Source: Entonaema liquescens
Lineage: Eukaryota; Ascomycota; Sordariomycetes; Xylariales; Xylariaceae
Reading direction: 5' to 3'
Assembly (NCBI GenBank): GCA_902805475.1
Contig: CADCSX010000006.1
Span: 2,542,001 to 2,606,000 of the forward strand
DNA length: 64,000 bases
Shown: positions 10,585 through 23,447 of the stretch, piece by piece
Position numbering within the stretch: position 1 is the stretch's first letter
How the letters are laid out: each line of letters begins with the position of its first letter
Translations under genes and position numbers: made by a program
Notes under the pieces: generated by a model
The model's database searches: none
Told to the model about the DNA's origin: nothing
The model's input: the letters and a program-made list of their open reading frames with translations, nothing else

Positions 10585-12809
10585 CGAATCGAGGTTGAGG
10601 TTGGCACGAATATCGTCGGGTTGGAACTCGACTTAGAACTTGGCTCCTCATAGATAAATACAACTGTAGGTATAAACGTCTAAAAACTTCAAGCTTTTTA
10701 GTCTAGCTCAAAACGTTTCCAGATGGCTTGTAGAAATGGATCTTAGAAAATAAAATCGTCTGATCATATAAGTCTTGTCGAAGCCCAGCCGGACTTGTCC
10801 GGGATATGGATCTCCTTTATAATCACGAATGGGAGCAAGCAGTTCGCCTGGCCGCGGGGAACCACACCGGGGATACAATCTCTTTGTGATTCCATCATCG
10901 GCGCCAAGTAAACCAAGAGGACTTATCACCACCATGATGCATTCTAGTATGCTCGAGAAGTTGACAAGCCACGAAAAAGTAAGACTTAGCGTGGAAAGTG
11001 AAAGTGGAAAGGTATCTAATTGGCTAAGACAAGGCTGAAAAAAGTGGCATGTAGTCGGTCCCAAGAAATTAAAACGTCACAGATGGCTCCAGATCACTAC
11101 ATAGAGGATGGATGAGGCTCCTAAAGCAAGAGAAAGCAAGAGATAACGGCGGGGTTCGGCACACCAGAGGAAAAATCTATATTCATTATTGGTAACATAA
11201 GGCTTGGCCCCAAGGTATCCCAAGGTAACCCAAGCCTTGGCCTCTTAGCGCTAAGACTTGGCTTCTATAAAATCTTTGTTCTGAGAGGTTCACAAGGCTG
11301 GGTGTTGGTGGTGCGCGAGTCGCGGCCGAGTCTTGGGAGGAAAGGAGGAGAGTTTAGAGTGGAGCCGACAGTTTGGATTTGGGGAAAGATAGTTTGCACG
11401 TGCTACCTAAACCTCTTCCGTTATGGCCACGTGACGCAATGCCTGGTCATTCTTTAGTGGGAGTTTTCTCTTGGCGGTAGAATCTCGGCTAGTCGGCATA
11501 GCTTTGCCTTTGGAATTTTTGGGGTAAGAGGAATTGTTCAATCATTATGATCATTATGATCATTTGTGTCGTTTGCATAACGAATCATAACAAACCAACA
11601 AATAAGATTTCAACCTTTTTATAATGTGGGATCATCGATCTCCCCATCTCTTAAAACCCGCCTATCATGCCATTCTCAACAAAGAGCCTCAGCTTACAAT
11701 AAATGTCCACATAGGTCTTGGATTTCCGAAAGGAACTCACCTTACAATTTATTATCTTGCAATTGGAAAAATCGAAGAAGAAAAAAAGATCGAAAAAAAA
11801 CCAAATGTCGATTCTATCTACTCGTCCTGTCCGAACTGTGCATATACAATACAATATTAAAATGATTATCCTTGAACCGGGTGGCATGTAATTCATATTA
11901 CTTGTTGGCTGGTACAAAAGCAATATGTCCGATGCAGACGTCATCCTACGAGCTGACAAATAATATTCGCAATGGCTCTCATCATCCTCCCATAACGTTT
12001 GAATCTGGCTAGCATCGGTTTGTCGTCTCTCTCTACCTCTTTACACTATATGATGAGGTACTTCCTTATATAGTGTACGATGACCATCCATCTCTTTTAA
12101 TACACGCAACTTACACAAATATGTTATGTTACAGTATGTTGTTACAGTATATATGCCGTACTGGTGAGGGCAGATGTGGTCTGATGATTTGACTCTCTTG
12201 GGTAAATTCTGGAAATCCGTAAATCCCCAATGGTCGACCAGATCTCCCCCGGTTCCAGCTCTCGCAATTATTCTGCAGCTTCCCCTCATTGGTCCCCCCA
12301 TTGATAGTCTTATTGGTAGTTCTATTGGTAGTCTCATTGGTAGCCGGATGCAAGTGTTCCCTAGCTCTCCGTGCTTTCATGCTCCTCCCCTGTCTCCCCT
12401 TGCTCAGTTTATCCTTATGTTATGTGCATTACATACCTAACCTAACATAGTATGTTGGTGTCCCGGTCGCGTAAGGATCTGAGAGCAAATGTGGAAAGCT
12501 TCATGTCCTTTAATAGTTTTCCCGTTCCGTCCATGCTTCTGATTCGTTCGTGCTACTAAACTGTGAGATGGATCAAGAAGCTTGGTCGACCTCACTTCGA
12601 TTTTCCTCCGTTTCTATTTCTTTTCTCTTCTTTTTCGTGTCAGCTTCTAGCAACACTCTAAAAGCCCTATAACGCTCAACACCAAATTTCCATCGAATCT
12701 TTACACAGTTACGCCTTTTAGCTCATATATTTCCTTGGTTTCGGCGCTCTTATACCAACTTATCGCACACTGTGTGTCTTCTCCAGCCAGCTCTTCTGAC
12801 GTCATCAAT
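10585..12809. other. Long divergent intergenic region
   Basis: Shared upstream region of the ENA gene (-) and the AT-hook-like gene (+). It contains a direct repeat of TCATTATGA at about 11540-11562 and a CT-rich stretch before 12810 typical of fungal promoters. ORFs here are short and unconvincing. Confidence 0.5.
12299..12346. repeat. Imperfect tandem repeat, four 12-bp units
   Basis: Four consecutive units of the form YATTGRTAGTCT lie at 12299-12310, 12311-12322, 12323-12334 and 12335-12346, with one to three mismatches each. No function is apparent. Confidence 0.75.
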
Positions 12810-13734
12810 ATGGCCGACAACACTACCAACGGCATCGAAAAAGGTATTATTCCCATTAACTATGCGGCCTGTTCATCGTCGAAGCTTTTGCGATCCTTAT
12901 CCAAGCCCAATTGAGACATTTTAAGCTGCTGCGCACATTTATACGACTATGCGTCCGGGTCGCAATATATTTAACACAGTGCACTAACTGTATAGAAATA
13001 GGCGCGAACGGCGAAGCCACAACATCCGTGTCGCAACCCATCATTCCACCGGTTACGAAGGGCCCTGTGAATGCAGGAGAAGAATCCAAGGAGCCATCGA
13101 TTGCGACCAATGCCGCGGCTTCTGAGGAAGCTACTGCGCCAAACTCCGAAACCCCGGCGCAAAACAACACTGCTACCGCTGATTCAAAGGAGTTGACCGA
13201 GAAGATAGACGCTGCTGACAAATTGGCTTCGCAGCCGGAGAAGCCTGCCGATAATGTACCCGCAGAGCCCGCTTCTACGGAGAAGGCGACGGCCGATGCA
13301 CCATCACTTGCCAATGGCGAAGCTAAAGAGCCTCTAAACCTGTCACTATCGAAGAGGTTCGCGACCAAGATATGCCGGCCGCGCCTCAATCTCAGCTTGC
13401 CGAGATGACCGGAGCACTGCCCGTTCAAGAGACGGCGGATGATAAGTCGAAAGCTGATTCTGCGCCAGTTACTGCCGAACCTGCCAAATCAGAAGCGAGT
13501 ACTGGGGAGAAACGGAAGCCAAGTGAATCTGAAGCGTCTAGTGGTGACGTGACGCATGAAGAGTCCCCAGAAGATGCGCCGGCTGAGAAGAAACAAAAGA
13601 CTAATGGAGCTACCACTAACGGTGCGCCCAAGAAAGCCGGTCGACCAAAGAAAGAAGTCAAGAAAGATAAGAAAGCACCGCCTCCCGTTGGCAGGACGGC
13701 AAGAAAGACTAGAAGCCAGGGCGCTGCGGATTAA
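12810..13734 (+). CDS. Acidic, Ala/Glu/Lys-rich protein with AT-hook-like motif, apparent frameshift
   Basis: Exons 12810-12843 and 12996-13734 give about 257 residues if one base is missing. The first exon encodes MADNTTNGIEK; the 152-base intron has donor GTATTA, branch CACTAACTG and acceptor TATAG. The body is low complexity (Ala, Glu, Pro, Thr). It ends with KAGRPKKEVKKDKK, an AT-hook-like GRP core in a basic tail, so a chromatin-associated or nucleolar role is inferred. A -1 frame change is needed around 13324-13334: the upstream frame reads NGEAK and the downstream frame reads SKPVTIEEVRDQDMP, whereas the uninterrupted upstream frame runs into an Arg-rich nonsense tail that stops at 13408. 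The specific family is not recognised. Confidence 0.65.
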
Positions 13735-15229
13735 CCCCTTCAAGCTAAAAAGATGAATGAGTTCGGTTGGTTTTTACCCCTTCCCTACGTTTAAGTGTAC
13801 ATCGATTGAATTATCTAAAACACTATGGATGGACTGGAATATTGGAGGCGCCAAAGGGGAGTCGCTATTCACAGGCTTGCGGGGCGTAATATTTTACGTT
13901 AATACTGGTTTGTACATATTGGCACTTGAATGATAAAAGCCATGGAGGGATCGATTCATTTTTTTGTTGTATACACGGTACGGAAACTCGAAGCCTGTAC
14001 AATGGGAATGTGTGGTGCGACACAATACAACGTAACGGTAGCTAGCCAAAGATAGGACAAGTTAGTATCACAGGATTTTCCATAGTAAGTATCCTAGAAA
14101 ATGATCAACATAGATTCGTAAAAATAAATCTTGCAGAGAGCGTGAACAGATAAATTACCTACATGAGGTGACTCCGATATAGTACCTACTCTAACATGGC
14201 TACCTGCATAGCGATTTGACTTCCAATTATCTTAGTACCTACTCTATGCCAATACCCTGAGTCCATAATCACAGCCAATATCTGACTTTATAGCTACGTG
14301 TCCTGTTAAAACCACCTACCTATTCAGTCAAGTATAAGGGATGCCGTAGAATCGTATCTACTCGAGTAGCAGTAATCTTGAGTGAGTTATTAAGATCAAT
14401 TACTTTTATTAGTGACAAGAGGTCTATCATTGGTGGTCTAGGCGACTATTGGTTCTTTGACCCCATATAGTTCTATCACTGCATTGGCATTATCTTCGTT
14501 GATTCATTAAAGCTAGGTAAACTATAGGAGTCGGCCATGAGACTGATGAAATAGGACACTACCATTATCTACATGGTGTACTTAAACCCTTTTGCTCTAC
14601 TGCGGAAGGAGTCTCCATTGTTTTTATAGCTTTTTTCTAAGCTATCATTCTGCGCCTAGGCGGAGGGGAGTTCAGCTGGATAGGAATCTAGATATTTAAT
14701 AAAATCGACTATCATGTTTTATAAGCTGTCACGAATAATCGATGGGCAGCTTGTAACCCGAAGTTATGGTCGGAACACAACACGCGGGCGTTTATAAGCA
14801 TGACCGAGTAACTTAGATATGCGAAAAAGCAGACGCCTTAGCAGTGCTACCTACCTCACCTACTATATCTTTTATGCTCGTTGGTATCAGCGGACAAGGT
14901 CGCTGCCTTCTATGTAAAAACTTCACCTCATCTTCCTATGGAGTATGATAAATAAGGTATCTCAGTCTTAATACTGATTGCCCTCCACCATAAAAGATTA
15001 TTAATGAGGTATCAGTTGACTGCTCCCGTAGGAATGTAGCTTTGTGCTAGGGCTTGATATTCTGCAAGAAGACATCTAAAATTTAGAGCTGTTAGACTCT
15101 GCCTCATCATGCTTCGACACCATCGTTAGTTGAAGTTTTTCGAGTGTCATGATATAGATCTAGGGATATTGATGGAGCATTTATAAATAAATATATAATT
15201 GCTAAGGAAAGCCGGATTTCGTTCCAGAC

Positions 15230-15706
15230 TTAAACGCCGTAAAATCGGTCCTGGAGGGAATTGAAGGCCATATTCAAGGCGAAGGAATATACGCGGGAGG
15301 GACTTGTTGCGAAATGAGCAGAAGCCCTACATTTCAACCGGATACTGCGGCGTAATTCTAGGATGGGAAGAATCTTTGGTGTAGGCACGAACCCATTGAT
15401 GATCTGGCCCTCATTGATATCATCGATTAGGAGCCACCTTTTCCATGAGTAGATAGTTCTTGGTTCTGATGCCCTTTCGTCACGTGGGGTTGTCCACATG
15501 AACCTGAACGAATACACGGAAGGGATATTAGGGGTATTCCAATTTTTATTCATATATGCATAGAAGTTTGAGCCGCTTACTTCTGTGGTAACGTCTTGCG
15601 GTCTAGTTAAATATCCGACGTGTGACGGCTCAAAGCCGGTCGAACGCGTCGAGCTCTTAACTTGGTTTGGGAAACGTTGTTCCAAGAGATCGAGGCCGCC
15701 GGCCAC
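15230..15706 (-). CDS. Doubtful open reading frame, about 158 residues
   Basis: A frame of about 158 codons runs from GTG at 15706 with no in-frame ATG nearby. An ATG (AAGATGTCGTGG) sits just upstream but one base out of frame. The peptide has ordinary composition (SGSNFYAYMNKNWNTPNIP and similar) and resembles no family known to me. It may be a fragment, a gene with an unrecognised intron, or chance. It stands alone in a gene-poor region. Confidence 0.25.
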   Translation of the reverse strand: MAGGLDLLEQRFPNQVKSSTRSTGFEPSHVGYLTRPQDVTTEVSGSNFYAYMNKNWNTPNIPSVYSFRFMWTTPRDERASEPRTIYSWKRWLLIDDINEGQIINGFVPTPKILPILELRRSIRLKCRASAHFATSPSRVYSFALNMAFNSLQDRFYGV

Positions 15707-16647
15707 GACATCTTATGACTAAATGTTTGCACATACGTATATGGGACCTCCTATATACGTGTAATGGGTGATTCTTGAATGGTCTGTCGGCTAGTTTATT
15801 GGCTATCGTTTAAGGGTTTTTGGAGCCTCGAAAGTTAGATTTACGCTTTGCTAGGATGAGGTTCTTACATAGTGGATTGCGAGCCCCAATTCCCGAGACC
15901 CTGGTTCGGGGGATCGGCAGCGAATTCTTACTACTACGTTACAGATACTGGTTTTTGATATTTACTGTGTGGTACTCTGATATATACCTATGTACATAAT
16001 GACTAAGTAGATATAAAAGTCGAAGATCATTCGGGAGTATTTAAAGCATATGCTATATATTCAACTGTTTATTTTTGTACGCACGCGTCTGTAAGCGCGT
16101 GATATTTTAAACATGATATTTAAAACATAACTGACCTGCTCGTAAGACCATTTAAAGAGAGTGCTGAGGCCAACAATGTCTTGCATAACTGGCGGTCGAG
16201 CTCGTATTCTAGAATGGCCCCACCAACTCAACCCCCGGATCATACAATTCTATTGGCTGCGCTATAGTTCTAGCCCCTGGCATTGATCCAGTCAAAAATA
16301 GAATCCCTGGTGGGGATTAAGCAGTACGGTTATGCGATTGGATAGGATGTCTGGCATCGAGTCTCAAGCTTCTTCCAGGGTACTTGAAGTGGGCCTCGAT
16401 GTACATGCACTGGGCTACCTTTTATTGAGGCAACATGTATTTATTTATCAGGTATTAGTTTATGATGCCGAAAAATGTTACTGTTCTTAAAAGTTGAAGA
16501 TTCTTATTGATGACCTATAATTAAGGGATCGTTTGATAGGCGTGCTGCGTTGAAGCAATGAGACTTCAAAAGCGCATACGCATATGTACGAAGTATGCAT
16601 ACAGCTAGCTACCTATGGCTTAGAATAGCCTATTACATGTAATCGTC

Positions 16648-16674
16648 CAGATGCAGATGCAGATGCAGATGCAG
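16648..16674. repeat. Hexanucleotide microsatellite (CAGATG)4
   Basis: Four perfect CAGATG units followed by a partial CAG; non-coding. Confidence 0.85.
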
Positions 16675-17801
16675 AAGCAAAAACTGAGCTGTAACCTTCC
16701 AACCTGAGGGTACCTACATGATTTGATAATTGCTTACTCTTTCAATATTTCATTTACAACCCACTGAATATTTGGAACCCACGGAGTTAGAAACAGTCTA
16801 AACTGCTACCTTGGCAGATTTGATAATTGCATACCATTAGTTGCTCTAATAGGTAATTGCGTAGCTTCGAGACGAAGCGGATTAGTGCATATATACTATC
16901 TATGTAGGTAGTGAGTAGCTCGACGTGTTCTACCAGCCGGCAATGCGGCCTTTCGTCATTCCATTCAATGTCCCCTGGGTCTAGACGGGAATGGTTCAGA
17001 AGGGATCCCGAGACTCAAAGTCATCATTGTTCCTGAAATTTCCAAAATTTTCTCAAACAAGGGCATTCGTTTTCTTCAACTGTATATGACGATACCTTCT
17101 TTTCTACAATTAGGTACCTAGGTATTCACATAACACGTAATTTGTCAAAGTACATAGATACCTTACATAGATACATTAGGAGGTACTTACCTACATGTAG
17201 GTAGGTAGGTATTATTCAATATTTGTCTATTTGTCTATTATCCCCACGTCGCCATCAGATCTTGATAGGCGCGATCTTGGCTTTCCTCCATCCTCTTCCC
17301 CTACATAACCTAAACCAACAACATCAAACTACGTACCGCCGCCTACGATACTTCGAGCGCATCTACGTAATATTTTTTATTTTCTTTCTCCCTTCGCTCG
17401 TGTAACCTATTGGACCCTCGGTCTACCCCTGTGGTCCTGTCGCTCGTTTGTAACCGCTTTGTGCGTTTCGACCTAAGCAGCATCTCAATTATAACGAACG
17501 CTTTTAATCGAGCGTCTTTGTTGAGAGAATAAGAACTTGTATTCTCTTGTCGGGGAAAACTACAAAACACCGGGGCCACTTCGCCGTCGAATCTAACTAT
17601 ATCGTATTAGTTATAGTATCTTGAACTATCCGATGTTCTCCAACCTAGATACCTACGGATGAATCCTATACGAACTTGAATACTTTTTTCTTCTTCTTGG
17701 GATATTGGCCGCCGAGATTGCCTCCGGGCCTCAAATCGACTACCGTTAGGAACCCACTTCCATTACCGGCCACAGACGGCTAATCAAGCCTCTGCGATAA
17801 G

Positions 17802-20800
17802 ATGGACGTCTGGGCTCATGCGCGGCTCCTATTACCCAGGGACGGCCCAAATCCGGTTCAAGAGCTACTGGATTTGTTGCGGAACCCCTTTAAACAGACG
17901 GTAATTAGATTAACCTACCTACGTGTCTTGATCGCGGAATTATAGCTGACTTGAACCTTTTTGTAGCTTACAGATGGTGCTATCTGGTCTGCCTTAGGCA
18001 CGTCAGTAGGATTCACAGCATTTATCGCCATTGCTTTCTCCTTCGTTCGACCGTATAATTCCGTTGTCTACGCACCGAAGCTCAAACATGCCGACGAGGA
18101 ACATGCACCACCACCGATTGGCAAGGGGTATCTTGCGTGGATTCCGCCGTTATGGAAGACGAGTGAGAAAGATATGATCTCCCATGCTGGAATGGACGCC
18201 GCTATATTTATAAGGTTTACATCCATGTGTCGCAACATTTTCCTCGTACTCGGTATTATTGGGTGTGGCATTCTTCTTCCCGTTTACTACACCCTCAACA
18301 GCGACAAGTCAGGCAACCTGAGATGGTTCATGAGACTGACACCTTCCAACGTTAACGACCAGCCTATTTGGGCGTCTGTGGTAACGGCATACGCATTTAA
18401 CATCGTGATCATCGGGTTTCTATGGTGGAACTATAGGGCAGTTCTGAAGATGAGACGAGTGTATTTTGAAACTAAAGAGTATCAGCAGAGTTTATCTGCC
18501 CGAACTCTCATGGTAAGTCCTCTTTTGTCGCCTACTATTTGCATTTGTAACTTACTAAGAGTACCTATCTAGTTGAACGACATTCCTCGCAAATACGCTA
18601 ATGACGAAGGCATTGCGAGGATCATTGACGATGTTATCCCGCACGCTTCATTTGCCAGAACCGCCGCTGCCCGCAACGTTAGGGATCTGCCCAATCTGAT
18701 TCAACAACATGACCATACTGTTCGAAAGCTTGAGAAGGTTCTAGCCAAATATCTCAAAGACCCCCAAAACTTACCACCTGCTCGACCAGTATGCTATCCT
18801 TCCAAGAAGGATCCATCATATAGCACATATCCGAAGGGACAGAAGGTTGATGCTATTGAATACCTCACGCAGCGAATAAGGGAACTTGAGGTGGAAGTGA
18901 AGGAGGCTCGAGCTAATATTGATAAACGCAGTAGTTTGTCTTACGGTTTTGCCAGTTACGACGACATCTCCGAAGCCCATAGTATCGCATATGCCTTGCG
19001 CAAAAAGAAGCCTCAGGGTGCTACCATTGTCTTGGCTCCGAAGCCAAATGACATCATATGGGATAACATGCCCCTTACCCCTGCGACACGAAGCTGGAGA
19101 AGGATGATTATCAATTTCTGGATCGCTTTACTGACACTTGTCTGGGTTGCGCCTAGTGCCATGATTGCTATTTTCTTGGTCAATCTGAGCAATTTAGGGT
19201 TAGTCTGGCCTGCTTTCCAGGCCCAGCTGTCTGGTAACACCGGGTTCTGGTCCATTGTTCAAGGTGTGGCGTCTCCAGCTATTTTATCTCTGGTCTATCT
19301 AGTGCTTCCTATCATCTTCCGTCGACTGTCAATTAGAGCCGGTGATCGCACAAAGACTGGACGAGAGCGCCACGTCGTTGGTAAGCTTTATGCTTTCTTC
19401 GTCTTCAACAACCTGGTTGTCTTCTGTTTCTTCAGCACCATTTGGAATTTGGTTTCTTCTGTTGCCACCGACCCGCAGAAGGCATGGGATACGCTATCGA
19501 ACTTCGGCGTAACCCTCTTTATCTCTCTATGTGATATCTCCTCGTTTTGGGTTACCTGGTTATTGCAGAGGAACTTGGGTGCCGCCATCGATTTAGCGCA
19601 ACTATGGACTTTCATCTACAGCTTCTTCATGCGCAAGTTTTCTAGTCCTACGCCGAGGGAAATGATTGAATTAACGGCGCCCCCATCCTTCGACTACGCC
19701 AGCTACTACAATTACTTCCTGTTCTACTCTACCGTTGCCTTATGTTTTAGCTGTCTCCAGCCTCTTGTGCTCCCGGCCGCGGCACTGTACTTTTCTATCG
19801 ATGTATGGTTGAAGAAGTACTTATTGCTTTACATCTTTGTTACGAAGACAGAGTCTGGTGGCATGTTCTGGAGAGTTTTGTTCAATCGATTCGTCTTTGG
19901 CACCATCCTCTCTAACCTGGTGGTCTTCCTAACGGCTTGGGTGCACGGTGACGGACTCCACACAATGGCTTTCGCATCCATTCCTTTACCCTTCACGATG
20001 ATTGTTTTCAAGATCTATTGCGCTCGAACATTCGATGACAAAATCCATTTTTACTCGACTCGCAACATCCAAAAGCATCCTGAAGGGGTCATGCAGAAGG
20101 ATCCGTTACGCTCTGTTGGCCTCGCCCACCGGTTTGGCCATCCTGCTCTTTATAAGCCTCTTATTACACCCATGGTGCACGCAAAGGCGCAGAATATTCT
20201 AGCTTCTATATACAAAGGGCGTCTGACAGATGGCCGTGAAACCTATTCCGGAGATACGATGTCTACATCTGGTTACTCTGATGCCTACGTTATGAACCCG
20301 ATGGATGCTGGCAAACCCGGGAAAATGGCAGGCATTCCAGGATTTGAGATAGTACCGGAGTCGAAGCTCGATTTCGAATATTATAAGACCCGTTCCGAAT
20401 TTGCATCTGAACATGGTGGCGGCGATATATTCGGCCGTTCCAACGATGTTATCCGTCCGGGTACACCCGGTAGTATGTGGAACGGAAGCGAGCCAACATC
20501 GAGATCAGGTAGTCCGACGATTCCGAGTGTACCCAGGATGGACAGCCCGGGTTTGATGAGCAGAGCGTTTTCGCCTGGCTCTGAAGCAGGGGTGACTTAC
20601 CCAAGCGGATACAACCAACCTTTGGGCAGCCCTTATGCTCCCGAACACAATGTTGGTCGATCGCGTAGTCCATTATATGCGCATGCAAATGACAGCGGGT
20701 CTAATTTGGTAGGAAATGCAGCGGCGATGCCTGTGGCTGCCCCTGGATATAGAGAACCAAGCCAAGAGCGATCTCTTAGGGCGCCAGGAGGTGCAGGAAT

Positions 20801-20924
20801 GCTGGGAGGCGGCCCACGGGGTTACGGCGGTCTGCCACAACAAGATGAGGACCTTGGACCACCTGAACAGGATCCTATGCAATATAATTACTTCCGAGAA
20901 GCAAGGACTTCACGCAGATACTAA
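17802..20924 (+). CDS. CSC1/OSCA/TMEM63-type membrane channel (RSN1 family)
   Basis: Exons 17802-17900, 17967-18512 and 18573-20924 give 998 residues in one uninterrupted frame. The family consists of mechanically or osmotically gated, Ca2+-permeable channels, and some fungal members act in exocytosis. Visible order: first TM (SVGFTAFIAIAFSFVRPYN, residues about 41-60), two more N-terminal TMs around 125-200 with the RSN1 region, and a cytosolic PHM7-like domain (about 215-390) that includes the NDIPRKYANDEG and HSIAYALRKKKPQGATIVLAP segments. A large TM core follows (about 400-740), containing ARTFDDKIHFYS just after the last helix. A long Ser/Gly/Pro-rich cytosolic tail ends in YFREARTSRRY. 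Introns are 66 and 60 bases with standard ends. The start ATG begins a short extracellular segment, as in relatives. Confidence 0.93.
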
Positions 20925-21702
20925 AGGTAACTAATTTCCAATGGGAACGATTGTACATACAACTTGGCGCAAGAAAGTGCGGATTTGGCTATAGAGGCTT
21001 CTGGCGGCTCGGATGCGGCGTTTTGGCTGATGACAGTTAGCCTCCGTAACGGCGATCCACGACAACGTTTTTTGATATTGAGCTATAGGCTATAATAGAA
21101 CGGGATGCATGATGACGACTTGATCTTTATGGATAGATGGGACTCGATCCTCATTTATAGCGGCTAACTTCCAAGTTTTAAAATTTGCAAGTAAGAAGAG
21201 TAGCCGACGCGCCCAAAGGGCCATCTTAAATATTAATATTTATTACTAACTTCAATATCTTTCAGGTCCTTGTGAACTTGCTAGAAAATATGAGTGCGTA
21301 GCAGAATTGATTGTGAAGGCCAGCCAAGTCATCTTTAGGATTTCTACAATCTCCCAGTTTCGTCAGTACCTACTCATTGTTCCTCTTCATAGGTACGTAG
21401 ATAGTCTGCTTATTTTCAAACATCACGTTATCCCATGTTCCATTGATTAGGTACTTACATGACATATCCATGGATCCGACCTATCTTAGGTTCCAAAGGA
21501 AGACTGCTGCCTTCGTAATGTGACACGGCGTTCTGCAGGCTTAGTTGTCGACACTCACTGATAGGAACCCCGCATACACCAGAGCCAGAGCCTCGCGTAC
21601 AAACGCGGTCTCCCACCTGACTTTTCAATATTTAAACAACGGGCCTGCCTTGTAAATAGTGCTCAGAACTTTTCAACTTGTTATCGATTTCCGAATTGCA
21701 AA
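20925..21702. other. Intergenic
   Basis: 3' flank of the channel gene and promoter of the BTB gene. No RNA gene or repeat was recognised. Confidence 0.5.
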
Positions 21703-22736
21703 ATGGCGGGCGTTCCATACGAACTGTAAGGCTCCTACAAATTAGTAGATTGTTTTGTGATAGAAACTAACCCAGGCTCTTTTCTAGTATGGCGGCTTCG
21801 AAGCCTTTCAGGTTTATCGTCGGGCCGGAGAAAAAGGAATTCTTCATGCACTCCGAGCTAGTTGCACGGATGTCCAAACCCCTCCAGACTTTGGTCAATG
21901 GCGAGTGGAAGGAGAGCCAGGAGAGCTTCGCGGAATGGTCCGATGTGGACGAGGGAACATTCGTCCGGTTCTGCGAGTTTGCATACTCGGGGGATTATAA
22001 GGCTCCGAAGCCATTCCAAGACGCGCCCACACTACTGAAAGTCAAAGCCGGTATGCTACTAAGACCCCTTTGAAGCGGAAACACTAACGAACTAGCGAAC
22101 GAAGATCAAGTCTCCGCGTCGGCTCCGACGGATGAGGAAGAAGAACCCTTTGTAGTTTCAGTCCCGGCCAGTAGTATGTCCTTCGGTGGTTTCGGAAACC
22201 CCACACCGAATCCGTTTGATTCCTTCGGTGTATCTAAGAAGAAGAAGAGGGGTAACGTGCTTTTTTCAGAGGCATCGGCAAGCCAAGGCTATCCGTCTCA
22301 GAAGGGTAAACTGTGGCAGCGGTTCCAACAAGATGTCGATGCCGAGCCAGATAATCGGCTGAAGGAGACCCCGAATACAGACCCCTCACTCAATTACTCT
22401 GAAGTCTTCCTCTCACATGCTCGTCTCTACGCCTTTGCGGACTGCTACGATATCAGTGCCCTTATGCAGCTCACCGTTCGAAAGCTGCACCGGGCGCTGA
22501 AAGTTTTCGATCTACATAAGGGAACAAGGGCTACTGATGTAGCGCAGCTCATTGGCTACTCGTACAAGAACACCGTGAACAAGGGAGACAATCAGGACAA
22601 ACTGAGGGGTATTCTCGCAACCTATGCGGCTTGTAATATCGAGGATATGTGGTCGAACCAGGCTTTCCAAGATGTTCTAGAGTCACCCGACGTTTCAAAG
22701 GCTATAATCGGGCAGCTACTCAAGAGACTGGATTAG
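21703..22736 (+). CDS. BTB/POZ domain protein
   Basis: Exons 21703-21725, 21788-22050 and 22096-22736 give 308 residues. After a seven-codon first exon the protein has a fungal BTB fold: FRFIVGPEKKEFFMHSELVAR, then MSKPLQTLVNGEWKESQE, and VDEGTFVRFCEFAYSGDY (residues about 12-90). A Glu-rich, Gly/Phe/Pro linker of about 100 residues with the basic stretch KKKKR interrupts the domain before HARLYAFADCYDISALMQL, where fungal BTB proteins normally resume. BTB proteins dimerise and often recruit substrates to cullin-3 ligases. No BACK or kelch domain is visible, so the partner is unknown. The KKKKR patch may be a nuclear signal (inference). Both introns are short (62 and 45 bases). Confidence 0.88.
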
Positions 22737-23447
22737 TCGTACTTGGGAGGAGAAATCCATGGGTTGGTATTAGTTATACCGGCGTGGTGTAGAACCCTAT
22801 GATGCACAGACGTAAATGGGATGACATGGCATGTAGACTTTACATTAAGTTCATTAGGTAGCAATACTATTCCAGACATTGGGCTCCATGTAAAACCTAG
22901 GTCCCGTCATACGCTTTTACTATTTCCCCGTTTCCTATATACCCAATCAATAAGCATAGTAACGTCGGTCCACCACCAAGTCCCAAAAACATTGAGACGA
23001 ATACGTCGTGGCATCGTCTTCCTACTCGAGACGAGGGATTTCATTCTAGCAACTCTACCTTGTTTTGTATTTACAAGTATATTACATACCAGAGCGTCTT
23101 GCTCGAAATAAAACGGCCCAGTTTGATTCAATGGCATTCAGTAGAAGTACTCAGAGCGGCCAGGGATTCTTCAGGTAGGGTAAACGAGAACCCGTCAAAT
23201 ATAGCGGTCGTGAATATATTTTATTCGTGATTCTAGATCTAATCTAAAATGTACATCGTGTCGTATCTACGCTATTACCATTAATATTATAGCAACATTT
23301 AAAGGTGCTGCTGCCTCTATTAGCATTATCATATACCCATTTTCCAATATCCTCATCAAGATATGATATCATATTATTCGAGACTCATTATCGCTAGGCT
23401 AAGTTGCTTAGCCGTGTATAGTCCTACATTAACCATGTAGCAACGGA
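22737..23447. other. Intergenic, convergent 3' flanks
   Basis: AT-rich spacer between the ends of the BTB (+) and MFS (-) genes; nothing else is seen. Confidence 0.5.

Larger units (their letters stand above)
13735..17801. other. Gene-poor 4-kb spacer
   Basis: AT-rich, with many TAGGTA/TACCTA motifs, including GTAGGTAGGTAGGTA at about 17197-17211. It includes the doubtful ORF at 15230-15706. The last 500 bases before 17802 are pyrimidine-rich and probably form the promoter and leader of the channel gene. Confidence 0.5.

Noticed and set aside
13735..17801. Retrotransposon or DNA transposon in the gene-poor spacer
   Set aside because: No long terminal or inverted repeats, reverse transcriptase, integrase or transposase motifs were found by eye.
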